Below are positions 1-10,290 of a stretch of 64,000 bases of DNA, piece after piece. This DNA comes from Apteryx mantelli. Lineage: Eukaryota > Chordata > Aves > Apterygiformes > Apterygidae. Numbering within the stretch: the stretch's first letter is position 1; every line of letters begins with the position of its first letter. Below the pieces are notes generated by a model, which was not told the DNA's origin, did no database searches, and saw only the letters and a program-made list of their open reading frames with translations. Location of the stretch: assembly GCF_036417845.1 (NCBI RefSeq), contig NW_027118693.1:5156001-5220000 (forward strand), in the 5' to 3' direction. A program made the position numbers and the translations under genes.

Positions 1-403
1 TTGTTTGGTGAAGGGGTTGGAGAGAACTTAAGGCCTAGATCTAATCCTTGTGGCTGCAGAGGATGCACCTCACTGAGCTAGAGTCCCTCACCTGTGCAAA
101 TTATAACACATTGCCTAGCGTGTGGTTCGGTGCACCTGGCATTTCCTATGAAAAAGTTGAGCTTCCAATTCTATGCTCAGTATAGGTCCTCTGAAATGCT
201 ATGGACAATTAGTGCAAGAGGAGATGATATAACCCTCCAGACTGCTGATTCTTCCCCATGATCAAAGGAGGGCAGGCAATGCACTCAGCTTAGGGCATTT
301 AAGTTACAAATGTTTATATGTGGACAAACTAATCCTACTGCGTGAATCTGTTCTATCAGATGAAGTATTGGCTCTAACAGTATTGTATCATAAGCACTGG
401 GCA

Positions 404-414
404 TTTATTTTATT
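404..414 (-). promoter_or_regulatory. Overlapping poly(A) signals downstream of the OR6-like gene
   Basis: On the minus strand two overlapping AATAAA hexamers lie about 335 bases past the stop codon of the OR at 748-1695. The same pair is kept in the D2 copy at 39872-39882. The position fits a short 3' UTR. No downstream GU-rich element was verified. Confidence 0.45.
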
Positions 415-747
415 AGCTTGATCTGAGAATAATTGCATTATTCTTGAGAATTTGGTGTGCCAAGGAAGGAGGAAGTCCTCAGCTTGCTGCTTTCTGTCTC
501 AGTTTCCACACTTAGAAAACACCATCACCAGGGTATTCACCAGGGTTTGTAAAGTGCTTTTAGACCTTTTGAAAGGCTTCTCTATCGAAGGTTTAGGTCT
601 TGTCATGGTGATATGTTTCAGGAGAGAAACTGGTGTGATTTCGTGAAACTTCACACTGCTAAGAAAGAAAGGTGTAATTTCAGCAAATGAATCCTAATCA
701 TTTGTTCCATCCCCCCTTCCTTTTCCCTCCACTTACAAAATCTCTTC

Positions 748-1695
748 TCAGAAGGAAAAACATTTCCTGGAGATTATCACACTTCTCTTCAAGCCCACCT
801 TGAGAGCCTTCTTCATCTGCTCATTCCTCAGGCTGAAAATGAAGGGGCTCATCAGAGGAGTTATCATTGTGTTGATCAGGGCCACCATTTTGTAATAGGA
901 AGTGTGGTGACTTGAAGGCTGCACATACTGGAAGATGCAGCTACCGTAGCCCAAGATGACAAAAGTGAAGTGAGAGGAGCATGTAGAAAATGCCTTGTTC
1001 CGTGACAAAGCTGAGGGCAACCTAAGGATGGTGTTAATGATGTATAGGTAGGACATTGCTGTCATGACCAGTGAACCAAGGATGATGATGGAAAAGGTTA
1101 TGAAATTTATCAGCTCCACAATCTGTGTTTCTGCACAGGCCAACTTGATCAAAAGCACGCCTTCACAGAAGAAGTGGTCAATACGATTGTCATTGCAGAA
1201 GGGCAGCCTGACAACTAGGACAGTGGGGACAATGGTGGCCAGGAAGCCTGCAGTCCATGACCCCAACAGGAGCTGAACACAAAGCTGACTGTTCATGAGC
1301 ATGGGGTACTGAAGAGGGTAGCATATGGCCACATAACGGTCGTAGGACATGACAGCAAGAAGGACAAATTCAGTGTTGCCCAAGAGGGAGTAGAAGTAGC
1401 ACTGAGTTAAGCAAAATGGGTAGGAGATGATTTTGTTGCCCATCAACAAGCTTGCTACTGTTTTGGGTATGATGGATGTAGTGATGAAGATCTCCAAAGA
1501 GGAGAGGTTGCAGAGGAAAAAGTACATAGGTCTGTGGAGGTCTCGGTCAGAAAGAATGAGGGCAATGATCAGCAGGTTTCCAACTAAGATCACCAGGTAG
1601 GAAGCCAGGAAAGTGATTGCTATTAGGTACTCCTGATGGTGGAGGGAGGGGAAGCCCAAGAGAAGGAACTCTGTGACAGTCGTATGGTTCCACAT
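748..1695 (-). CDS. Olfactory receptor, OR6-like (class II), copy D1
   Basis: A single-exon odorant GPCR of 315 codons, the usual OR length. Visible hallmarks are an N-glycosylation site (NHT, residues 3-5), TM1 with GNLL, PMYFFL at the start of TM2, the MSYDRYVAIC motif at the end of TM3, and KAFSTCSSH at the TM6 entrance. The MSYDRYVAICYPL context and N-terminus resemble OR6 and related families; the subfamily is inferred. Odd point: TM7 reads SPFIF where ORs normally have NPxxY, and the paralogue at 38592-39539 shares this. Compared with that paralogue about 38 residues differ, some 30 of them in residues 169-286 (ECL2 to ECL3). Expected role is odorant detection at the cilia of olfactory neurons through a Gs/olf-type protein. 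The start is chosen at the ATG matching the paralogue. Confidence 0.93.
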   Translation of the reverse strand: MWNHTTVTEFLLLGFPSLHHQEYLIAITFLASYLVILVGNLLIIALILSDRDLHRPMYFFLCNLSSLEIFITTSIIPKTVASLLMGNKIISYPFCLTQCYFYSLLGNTEFVLLAVMSYDRYVAICYPLQYPMLMNSQLCVQLLLGSWTAGFLATIVPTVLVVRLPFCNDNRIDHFFCEGVLLIKLACAETQIVELINFITFSIIILGSLVMTAMSYLYIINTILRLPSALSRNKAFSTCSSHFTFVILGYGSCIFQYVQPSSHHTSYYKMVALINTMITPLMSPFIFSLRNEQMKKALKVGLKRSVIISRKCFSF

Positions 1696-2676
1696 ATCTG
1701 CAACTGAGCTGCAGTGAGTAAGAGAAGATGGTGAGTGGAGGAAACGATTCCTCAGAAGGTTAGAGAGAGCGGAGACAGGTAGAGAAATGTAGTGTAATGA
1801 AAGAGATGCATGCGGTTACTCACAAAAAGTCTAAGGAAAACAGAGAAGAGAGAAGAGGTGTGGAGAAACAACACAGAGCAAGGAGACACCATTTTAAACA
1901 GTAACAGCAAACTTGGTTTCTAGGTTAGAGTAGGAATCCACTATTAACAACATGTAAGTTTTTGCATTTGAGCTCCTCACCCAAGTGTCCTTTTATAGCC
2001 AATGGAGAAAAAGATAGACATTTCTCAGTCATTCTTTCTCTAGTCTATCTTAAACCTATATTTTCGGATGAGATAAAATGCATCCTGGAGAAAGATAAAA
2101 CATCTCTTCAAAGTGACATTAACCTTTTGATTAGGTAAGGAATGGAGAGAAAGCAGAAAGAGGATGGTGATAAAGGAGGAGGCCACTGGGAAATAAAGGT
2201 AATAGGAGGGACAAAGCCAAAAAGAGGGAAGACATATATTCTATGATTAAAACTGTGGTCTTTCCCTCCAAGCTTGAACTATTCCCTATAGAGCAGAAAT
2301 CTTTGTAACCAGATTTTTCTTCAGTTGCAGCAATCTTTCTTGCTGAGAAATGGTTTTGATAAAACATGCTGGCCATCAGAAGGAAAAATAAAAAAGTAAT
2401 ACAAGTAATACAAAGGAGAGAGAAAGAAAAAAAAAGAAAATCCTAGGAGATAAAAAGATAAGTAGGGAATTTCATCAGCTGGGGATAAAAAAAAATAAGC
2501 GTCCTATCTTGTAAAACAAATAAACAAACAAACAAACAGAAACCCAGAAGACTTTTTTTTTTTTTTTTTCTGTGAACACTGGAAAAAACGAAGCTTGGTT
2601 TCATGTGGAGTCGGTCCTGAATTCATTACCCGAGCTCTTGAAGATGTTGAATTCTCAATGCAGTCCTCTCAGGACA
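1696..2676. other. 5' flank of the D1 OR6-like gene, no gene seen
   Basis: AT-rich flank shared with D2 (about 37620-38591). It probably holds upstream non-coding exon and promoter sequence, since OR genes usually have untranslated 5' exons, but I could not fix a promoter. It includes an (AAAC)n run near 2517-2540 and a long T run near 2550-2569; the corresponding D2 tract is different in length and composition. Confidence 0.6.
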
Positions 2677-2682
2677 GTCTAC

Positions 2683-3069
2683 TGTGGAGGAATGGTTAAG
2701 CGAGAGAGGGCATGATCTGATTGGGATGAGCAATCCTGTTCTCAGGGTAAGGGAAGGAATGTAGGCCAAGGCGAGCAAGCCTTGCAGCGGCCTTGAGCAC
2801 TACAAAAGAAGGTATTCACAAAACTGGTAAACAAGTCTGGACGGAACTAGGTTCCATAAATGTCGATGGAGCGCGGACAGCAACCTTGCACCAATCATGT
2901 ATCCGCTTTATACGTAGGGACAGAAACTGTAACCAATCATGTAACTATTGCTAGCACATGCGTATTGCTTGTCGATATATATACTTTGTGTAAGCTCTAA
3001 TAAAGGGAGAACGACCATACTCATATTGAGACTCATCGTTACTCCGGGGTCCCCTCCCTCACTCCAACA
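2683..3069 (+). mobile_element. Solo LTR of an endogenous retrovirus with 6-bp target duplication
   Basis: The element starts TGTGGAGG and ends CCAACA, giving TG...CA termini, and is flanked on both sides by GTCTAC (2677-2682 and 3070-3075). The D2 arm has the uninterrupted target with a single GTAGAC (reverse complement) at 37614-37619, so the insertion is demonstrated by an empty site. Inside are a TATATATA box near 2976-2983 and an AATAAA at 2999-3004. The 6-bp duplication and the closeness of TATA box and AATAAA suggest a class II (alpha/beta-retrovirus-like) family; that assignment is inference. No internal viral genes remain, so it is a solo LTR left by LTR-LTR recombination. Confidence 0.93.
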
Positions 3070-3289
3070 GTCTACCCCTATGTAGACCATTTCCTTTCCA
3101 TCCTGCCGCTTTTGCTCACAAAACTTGTATAAGCCCAAAAGAGAGAACAGTACTACTCTGTGCTGCTTAGCTGGACCTGGCCAACAAGCTAAAGCAGAAG
3201 AAGGGGCAGAGACCCAGGCAAATAGACACAGATTGATCAGCAAGGTCTCATTGCCTGAGAAATATCACAGGCAAAGGGGGACAATCACA

Positions 3290-3335
3290 GGCAGGCAGGC
3301 AGGCAGGCAGTCTAGGAACTCAACAACAACAACAA
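3290..3335. repeat. (GGCA)n and (CAA)5 microsatellites
   Basis: Two short tandem tracts: GGCA repeats around 3290-3311 and five CAA units at 3321-3335. The D2 copy has fewer GGCA units but thirteen CAA (TTG) units at 37338-37376, so both tracts changed length after the duplication. Confidence 0.85.
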
Positions 3336-3339
3336 TAAG

Positions 3340-5660
3340 AATCAAAGAAAAATGAGGTGAAATGCAGCAAAGCAGTTACTTACATTAATCTATGTGCAGG
3401 AAACACTATCAAGGGGAAATAGAAGGCCAGCAGAATTTCTGCAGACCATCATCTCCTTCCCTCTCCTCCCGCAACCTTGAGAGAACAATCTGGCATGTCT
3501 CATTTCAAGGTTCTTGTAGAGCCTCTTTGAGTCAGCTGCTAATGCCGTTTGTTCTGATGCACTGTGCTGCCAGACAGAAGTAAGCTCTGATTTTTTTTTC
3601 CTTTCAAGTAAAACCACCCAAAGTCCTTTGGTATTCCCTGAAGAATCATGGCCCCCTGTGCTTTCCTGAGATGCTCCTCAGCAGAGTCGGTCTGAGAGGG
3701 TGACAGGACATTAATTAAAATGATAGCTGGTACCCAGGTGACCTAATCCCTGCAGAACTGTAGATCCATTTTGTGAGGCAGCCTAAGAGAGAGAAACACC
3801 AAATCTTTAAAAGTGCTATCAAGAAATGTAATTTGTGAAAGCAGCTTCTGTGGAGCTACTGTCACACTCCCTGCCTTGTCTTTCTAATGTTGGACATCGA
3901 AAGGATAGATTTTAAATGTTCAAGAGGTAGACACCTTAGGTTGCCTTAGGTTAGTCAGTGGAGTTTAGGACATGATTCAACTTTTCACAAAATGGATTTC
4001 TAAAGGAGAGGAGAGGAACAGATTCCTCCTCTCTAAGGGCAGAGGGAGGCTGGAGTGACAGAGTGACATCTAGGCATCTTCATTGCAGACCTCTGGGAGC
4101 TCTTCAGCAGTGAGACATTGGTTCCTAAGGGCCACCTGACTATCTTCTACCCCTCCAAAAGGAAGTGTGAACCTGAGGGTTCAGAGTTATAACTGCCAAC
4201 ATAATGCAGACCTCTCTTACCATCTTAATGCATCTAAGTTAGGACTAGGCACCTCTCTTTTGACCTCTGAAGTGTTCACCTGAAGTTCAGTGAGAGCAAT
4301 CTCATCCGTGGTGGCACTGAGCAAGGCTTTCCCTTTCCCTGAGTATAGGCAGGCTCTTAGTCCACCTCCTTTGTACTCAGTGGACAGCCCCAGCAGAGCA
4401 CAAGCCTCTGCCCATAGGCTTGTTACTGAACTCCAGTGTTCCCAGGGGACTATTGGACCCTGTCTTTGTCTAAGCTGGGCTCTGGATCTCTTCTTGTTTC
4501 AACCCATTTCATCATTTTCCGATACATCCAGGGGGTGCAGAGGAGTGGCTGGAGTAGCCCAGTGTCCCCTCAATTTCCTCACCAGTCTTTCAGGAAGCAT
4601 GTCCCCATGTCGTTGTGCTTCCAGCTGATGTATCACCTCGTGTAGGGCTGATGCACAGAGACATTTGGCCAGTCTTCCTGCATCTTGGGGTCCATTTTGA
4701 CCACAGCATTTGCTTGCAAAGGGTTTGCGTGAAGGAATTCTGAAGAATGTGTGCTATGAGTGATTGTCCATATGAACTATATCCACCTGTCTCTAGTGAG
4801 TGGGATCATGTACACCAGTCAGGGTGGCATTTTATCCACATTCAGCATTCTTCTATAATTGCAAGGTTGAAGAGAGAGCAGCTGTTCCTGGTGGGGGTCT
4901 CTGCTGGACCAGTTTCCAGCCACACCTGGAGCAATGCTCCAGATGTGACCCCAGTTGTGGCAGCATTTGGCACCACCACAGCCATCCCCTGAGGTCAGGG
5001 CTGGTGCTGCTGGGTGGGGGGAAGCACCAGCCACCGCAGCTAACAGCTCTGGGTGCACAGGGGTGCACACAAGTGATGCTGGGACCCCTCCTTCCCCATG
5101 GGACCAAACCAGGGGGGACAAGGGGTCCAAAGGGCTCTGGGGAACGTGATGGGGAGACAGAAAGAGCGGAGGAGGCTTGGGAGAGCTTTTGGTAGACAGA
5201 AGTGGGTGAGGAGCAGGAGGAGGGCCCATGACACCCAGGGAAGTGACCAAGAGGTGGACCTCAGTACTGAACTAATCAGCTAGGGTTTTCTTCATTTTGT
5301 TCACTGCCTGTAGAGCAAGTGTGAAGCTTTCATCACTGAGGCAACTGCTGTCCTTGTGCTTCAAATGATTCCTGGAAACGCACCTGTTAGCTATGAACAT
5401 GAACTGCCTTTCAACCAGAAGCTGGAAGCTTGACTTCCTGCTGCTCTGTGTACCCGGAGGCTGACTCTAAGGTCTTCCAGGCCATGTGTCTCTGCAGCAG
5501 GGGCTGGGGCTTGACCCAGAGAAAGTCATGGCATCTCCCTGGTCCCCCTTGGGAGAAGGAAACTACAGAGACACTGGCCTGCCAAGAGGACTTTGCTGCC
5601 CAACCAGAAGACCATTTCCCAGAGGAGGATCACCATATCAGGAGCTTACAAAGCTCTGTC
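3340..5660. other. Non-coding part of arm D1, no gene supported
   Basis: The sequence is duplicated in D2 (about 35010-37330). Several open frames of 60-145 codons occur on both strands around 4750-5280, but they overlap each other, lack recognisable domains and are G/C-skewed; I treat them as chance. Their presence in both copies is not evidence, because the copies are nearly identical. Confidence 0.6.
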
Positions 5661-5664
5661 CCAT

Positions 5665-6417
5665 GCCCTTGAGTTCAGGAGTGCACCCTCAGCAAGTCTG
5701 CTGATGATAGAGCACTGGGAGGAGTGGCTGATACACCAGATGGTTGCCCTGCCATTCAGAGTGATCTTGACAGGCTGGAGAAAAGGGCAGAGAGGAACCT
5801 CATGGAGTTCAGGAAAGGAAAATGCCAAGTCCTTCACCCAGGGAAGAATGACCCCATGCACCAGTACAGGCTGGGTGCCCCCCAGCTGGAGAGCAGCTCT
5901 GCAGAGAAGGACCTGGGGGTCCTGGTGAACACCAAGTTGACCGTGAGCCAGCAATGTGCCCTTGCAGCAAAAGCCAATGGCATCCTGGGCTACCTTAGGA
6001 AGAGCATTGGCAGCAGGTTGAGGGAGGTGATCCTCCCCCTCTACTCAGCACTGGTGAGACCACATCTGGACTGGTGTGTCTAGTTCAGGGCTCCCCAGTA
6101 CAGGAGACACATGGACACATTGGAGCAAGTCCAGCCAAGGGCCACAAAGATGATTAAGGGACTGGAGCATGTCTCATATGCGGAAAGCCTGCGAGACCTG
6201 GAATTGTTTAGCCTGGAGAAGAAAAGGCTCAGAAAAGGCTCTTATCAAGGTTTATAAGCATCTGACAGGAGGAAGTAAAGAAGGTGGAGCCAGAATCTTC
6301 TCCGTGGTGCCCCGTGGCAGGATGAGAGGCCCTTGGAAGGAGGCGCTCCATTCCCAGAGGGTACACCTCTGAGATATTGTGATCTGAAGGCAACCTGCGC
6401 TGAAGCAGGGACACCCT
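5665..6417 (+). mobile_element. CR1 fragment, ORF2 reverse-transcriptase C-terminal part (D1)
   Basis: Reading the plus strand gives typical CR1 ORF2 text: an ADD-type catalytic remnant near 5700 (SADD in place of FADD), then [49 protein letters not shown] and PLYSALVRPHLDWCV, with a stop after that last motif (near 6081) and frame breaks further on. The fragment ends at 6417, exactly where similarity to D2 ends and an oppositely oriented CR1 piece begins. It is dead. Confidence 0.88.
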
Positions 6418-7475
6418 GCATGAGCCAAGAACTATGGTCCGAGAGCATTTGCTCCATGACACATTGCTCACCAAAGTGAGGCTGAACAGCCTGTAGCTCC
6501 CCGGGTTGTCCTTGTGGCCTTTTCTGAGGATGGGCACAACAGCCCTTTTTCAGCTCACTGGGACCTCCCCTCATCTCCACCACCTTTCAGAAATGATAGA
6601 GAGCAGCCTTGCTACGACAGCAGCCAGCTTTCTCAGTGCCCTCAGATGCCACCCATCCAGTCCCTTAGGCTTGTGTGGGCTGAGTTCTTGCAAGTAATCC
6701 CTCACTCAGACCTCATCCACTGCTGGTCACTTTTCCCCTCTGGAGTTCTGACTCTAGGTGCTACGACCCAGGAGACCTTCTTGGTGAAGACTGAAGCCAA
6801 GAATGCATTGAGTGCCTCAGACCTATCTACATCTGCTACTACTAGATTCCCTGCCCCGTTCAGCAGTGAGCCCACATTTTCCTTTGCATTCTTTTACTAC
6901 AGCTGAAGCAGTAGCAGCTCTTCTTCATGCTCTTGACATCCCTGCAAGTGTCAATCCTACGGGACCTTTGGCTTCCCTAACACCATCCCTACTTCACTGG
7001 ACAAGATTTCTGAATTCCTCCTTTGCAGTTTCTCCCTCCTTCCCATTCCCACATGCTGCCTTATTGCACTGGAGCTCAGGCATGAGTTCCCTCTTCAGCC
7101 AAGCTGGTCTCCTGAGATGTCTAGTAGTTTAACTGAGTATCAGGATGGACCATTCTTGTGCTTGGTGGATGCTGTCCTAAAAGACCTGCTGGCTCTCCCG
7201 AGCTACCCTGCCCTTCAGAGTTGCCTCCCCTTGTCTGACCCATGGAAGAGCTCCATACATCTGAGCTGCACCTTCACACAAAGGGCATCCCCCTCCTCAT
7301 CTGCTGCCTTGGTCTCTCCTGAAGAACTTGTACCCTACTGTCGCAGCCCTCCAGTCGTGCGAGTGAACCCACCACATCTCAGTTATTCCAACCATGTGGC
7401 AGCCCTGTGACAGCTTGTGTGTCTCCAGTGCCTCCTGCTGTGCCCCAGGCTGCATGCACTTGTGTCTATTTGGGC
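6418..7475 (-). mobile_element. CR1 fragment, endonuclease to reverse-transcriptase, minus strand
   Basis: Minus-strand translation gives the CR1 endonuclease start (VGITEMWWVHSHDWRAA, near 7310-7410), then NAFLASVFTKKVSWV and, near 6480-6700, RT-type text such as PILRKGHKDNPGSYR. Frames are interrupted, so it is inactive. It lies head-on against the plus-strand CR1 of arm D1 at 6417/6418. Confidence 0.82.
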
Positions 7476-9063
7476 TGTGCAGCCTCAGCTGTGGCACAAA
7501 GCACAGATTGGTCATGGGGAAACCTGTGACCAAGGGCCAAGGACACTGTGTGTGCAATGGCCCCACTTCAGAGAAGAGCCATGCTGGCATAGATAGCAGG
7601 TGGCAATGTAGTGGTGAAAGGAGGTTCCCACTGAGATGGCAAACTGTCTAGTACCCAAGGCCATGGCGAAACAGGGCTGGGCCATGCAGGAATGGCAGGA
7701 GAGGGGTTTGCTGCCCAAGCTGAATCTGCAGCACCTTGAGGCCTGTGGCAGAGGTGAACCAATCTCCAGGCAGGACAAGGTGCCAATGAAGAAGTCCCTG
7801 AGCTGGGACAGCCTGCAGCGACATGAGTGGAGGCCTTGGTGTGATGTGCCTCCCATCTATGCAGCATGCTTGGATGTAGATGGTTCAGACTTTGCCCAAA
7901 TGCAGTGGTGGGATTCAGTTATTCGGGCACAGGTAGGAAACCCGAGGTGCCCTGGGACACTTCCTGAGCAAACACTCCAAAGGGGCATGGTTTTCCTCTA
8001 GGTCCCATGCTGGATCTGCTAGAAACAGGGGGTTGTGCTGGACACCCCAGGCATCGGACAGGGCACTGCAGGCCTAATATTATGTCACTGAATCGAGTGT
8101 CTGCACTGAAATACATCAGCTGTTTATAATGGAGGGATCTGCATGTTTCTCAGGTTCAGAGTGAGGGGACACCTAGCACTGTGAGGCTTCTACTGTTCAG
8201 ATGACCAAGGAAATTCCCCACCTGGCCCCCACCTGATGCTCTAGAAGGATAGAGGTCTCAGAGTTGCTCCATCAGAGCAAGCAGACACTGGAACATGCCT
8301 TGGACCACCTCTGTCTCTTAAAATTTCACCAAGTGTTAGTGGGTCACCAGCTGACTCCCACCCTTCATCTCCACTGATTATAATGGGAGCTTAGCCAAGG
8401 AGCTCACATGCAGACATCTCTGTTTTGTTCAGTTCAGCTTTGGCAAGGAGGATCCCACCTCCAGTGTTTTTGCAGAGCTCTTGGGAGGGATCTGAGTCCC
8501 ACTCCATCCCAGGGGCTTTAAACCAGCAGGAGATGCCTAGATTGACTCATCTGAATCAATACCTGAAGTGTGGGAAAATGAACTCCCGTCTTGCCCCTGC
8601 CGAGGTGTCCTGCCTAGCTAAGAGATGGGAATAGGGGCATCTGGAGTGGGACATTTCCAACTCTCCTAGATAACCATCCTCTGACGAGGCAAACTGCAAT
8701 ACTCTAACTGGTCTCTCTCCATTGTTTAGAGAGGGATCATGGATGATTATTTGGGTCTGCCTCAGTGAACATTTCCCAGGAGCAGGGAGCACAAGGGACA
8801 GAGAAAATCACACCTTCTGCTGGGCCTCAGCTCCTGAGCGGGCCCAGGCTCCTGGATGCAGGGAGTTCATGGCAACAGGGCAGCACTGCCGAGAGAGAGC
8901 TGCATCCAGGAGCAGCTCCTCTGCAAAGAGCGGCAGGGCTCCGGGCACTGCCTGCTCTTTCTGACATGCGATGAGACAAGACCGAGAGATGTGAAAGGCA
9001 GTCTGGAGCGGGAAGACAGAGGAGAGCTCATTTGTGGGAGAAATCTTCACAGCCCTTTACACG

Positions 9064-9069
9064 GTAAGT
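9064..9069 (+). promoter_or_regulatory. Candidate splice donor of a 5' non-coding exon of the OR14 gene (copy A)
   Basis: A perfect GTAAGT lies about 2.6 kb upstream of the OR coding exon and is kept at the equivalent place in copy C (53443-53448) and copy B (24567-24572, minus). OR genes usually splice one or more untranslated exons to the coding exon; a matching acceptor is at 11657-11658. No transcript evidence is available here. Confidence 0.4.
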
Positions 9070-9132
9070 CTCTGGCTGAAGGACAACACTCCTGAGGTTC
9101 CTGGCAGGGTCACTCTCCTGGTTTCTCCAGGG

Positions 9133-9152
9133 TGGAGGAGGAGGAGGAGGAG
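9133..9152. repeat. (GGA)n microsatellite
   Basis: About six GGA units in a row inside copy A; not visible at the equivalent place in B and C. Confidence 0.85.
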
Positions 9153-9599
9153 ATCATTCAGAGCAGGGATTCCCTCCCACACCATCACCGGGACATGGCA
9201 TCCAGCTGCCTTCTCCCAGGGACGCTGCAGGGGGGTGAAGCCAGGGTGTGCACACAGGTCTGCCCAGGGCTATAATTCAGAGCAGTGTCCCTGCGCCCCA
9301 GGGTGCTGTGTGCCCGGGGCAGTGACTCTGCCACTTGCAAGGGTCAGCGCTCAGCCTGCCTGGACAACTCCCCACAGTGCTGCAGGGAGCAGCTCTGGGT
9401 AGGAGGATGGACCCCCAGCAGGGCAGGTTCATTCTCCTGTTGAGAGAGTGCTGCGTGGGTCAGGACTGCTCACAGCTCCAGCTCTTGCACAGGACCTTCA
9501 GAGGGGACTTTTCAAGAGGAAGGCAAACGCAGGGTTTTCCTGAAAGAGAAGCTAATTTCCTGAGATGGTGCTTTCAGTTTTCTGCTATCTGGCAAGGGA

Positions 9600-10290
9600 A
9601 AAATGGAAAGGGAGCTGTGAGCTTTGCACAAGGGACTGAGACTCATTAACAGTTTCAATGAGCAGTCAAGGGGTCTGCTAGGACCTTCTGAAAGTGCCTT
9701 CACCCATCCCTTTGTCTATAGATAGCACCAGCTTCCCCTTTGCTGGCCTCATCAGGGTTTGTCTGACCTGCTGCTTAGCACCTGCAAATGTGGGGATGTC
9801 CCTGGACAGTGCCCTGCCTGTGGGAGGTTTCTGCAGGGCCAAACTGAGAAAATCAAGGAAGGCGTCGGTGTTGCAGGGACTGACCATGACTTGCTCAAAT
9901 CCATCCTCCTATGATGTTTCTGTTAGCAGTTCCCTCTCCTTCACTGCCCACCTCTGCTGCCTAGAGCTGTCCCTGCTGGGAGCTGTTTCTCTGTCCCAAT
10001 GTCTTTTCCCAGTTGCTGCTCACAGACCCCATTCCAACCTCTGTGTGCCCACTTCTGCCCTACAGAGACCTCCCACAGGCAGGGCACTGTCCAGAGGCAT
10101 CTCCATGCTTGCAGGTGCTAAGGAGCAGGTCAGACAAACCCTGATGAGGCCAGCAGAAGGGAAGCTGGTGTTGTCTGTAGACTAAGGGATGGGTGAAGGC
10201 ACTTTCAGAAGGTCTTAGCAGACCCCTTGACTGCTCAGTGAAACTGTTAATGAGTCTCAGTCCCTCGTCCAGAGCTCACAGCTCCATTTC
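9600..10290. repeat. Spaced palindrome in copy A (arms about 240 bp, spacer about 217 bp)
   Basis: Bases 9600-9841 are nearly the reverse complement of 10059-10290; for example ACTGAGACTCATTAACAG at about 9640 is answered by CTGTTAATGAGTCTCAGT at about 10245. In the simpler units B and C this sequence is present once. The spacer and right arm of copy A lie in the orientation opposite to the rest of unit A, so part of the unit was duplicated in inverted form. Confidence 0.9.

Larger units (their letters stand above)
1..6417 (-). repeat. Segmental duplication arm D1 (inverted copy of D2)
   Basis: This whole stretch aligns in reverse complement with about 34258-40286. Position pairs add to about 40287 up to base 2676 and to about 40672 beyond base 3075; the step is explained by a 387-bp LTR plus its 6-bp target duplication and small tract-length changes. 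By eye the first 350 bases differ from the partner at roughly 16 sites. The arm contains one OR6-like gene, its flanks, and a CR1 fragment at its inner end. The left edge of the window cuts the arm or coincides with its end, so the outer boundary is unknown. Alignment stops at 6417, inside CR1 sequence. Confidence 0.93.

Noticed and set aside
2908-3243. 111-codon minus-strand ORF across the LTR end
   Set aside because: Crosses the LTR/host junction and is absent from the empty-site arm, so it is an accident of the insertion.
4800-5250. Several 80-145-codon frames in both strands, repeated in D2
   Set aside because: Mutually overlapping, compositionally biased and without motifs; present in D2 only because of duplication.
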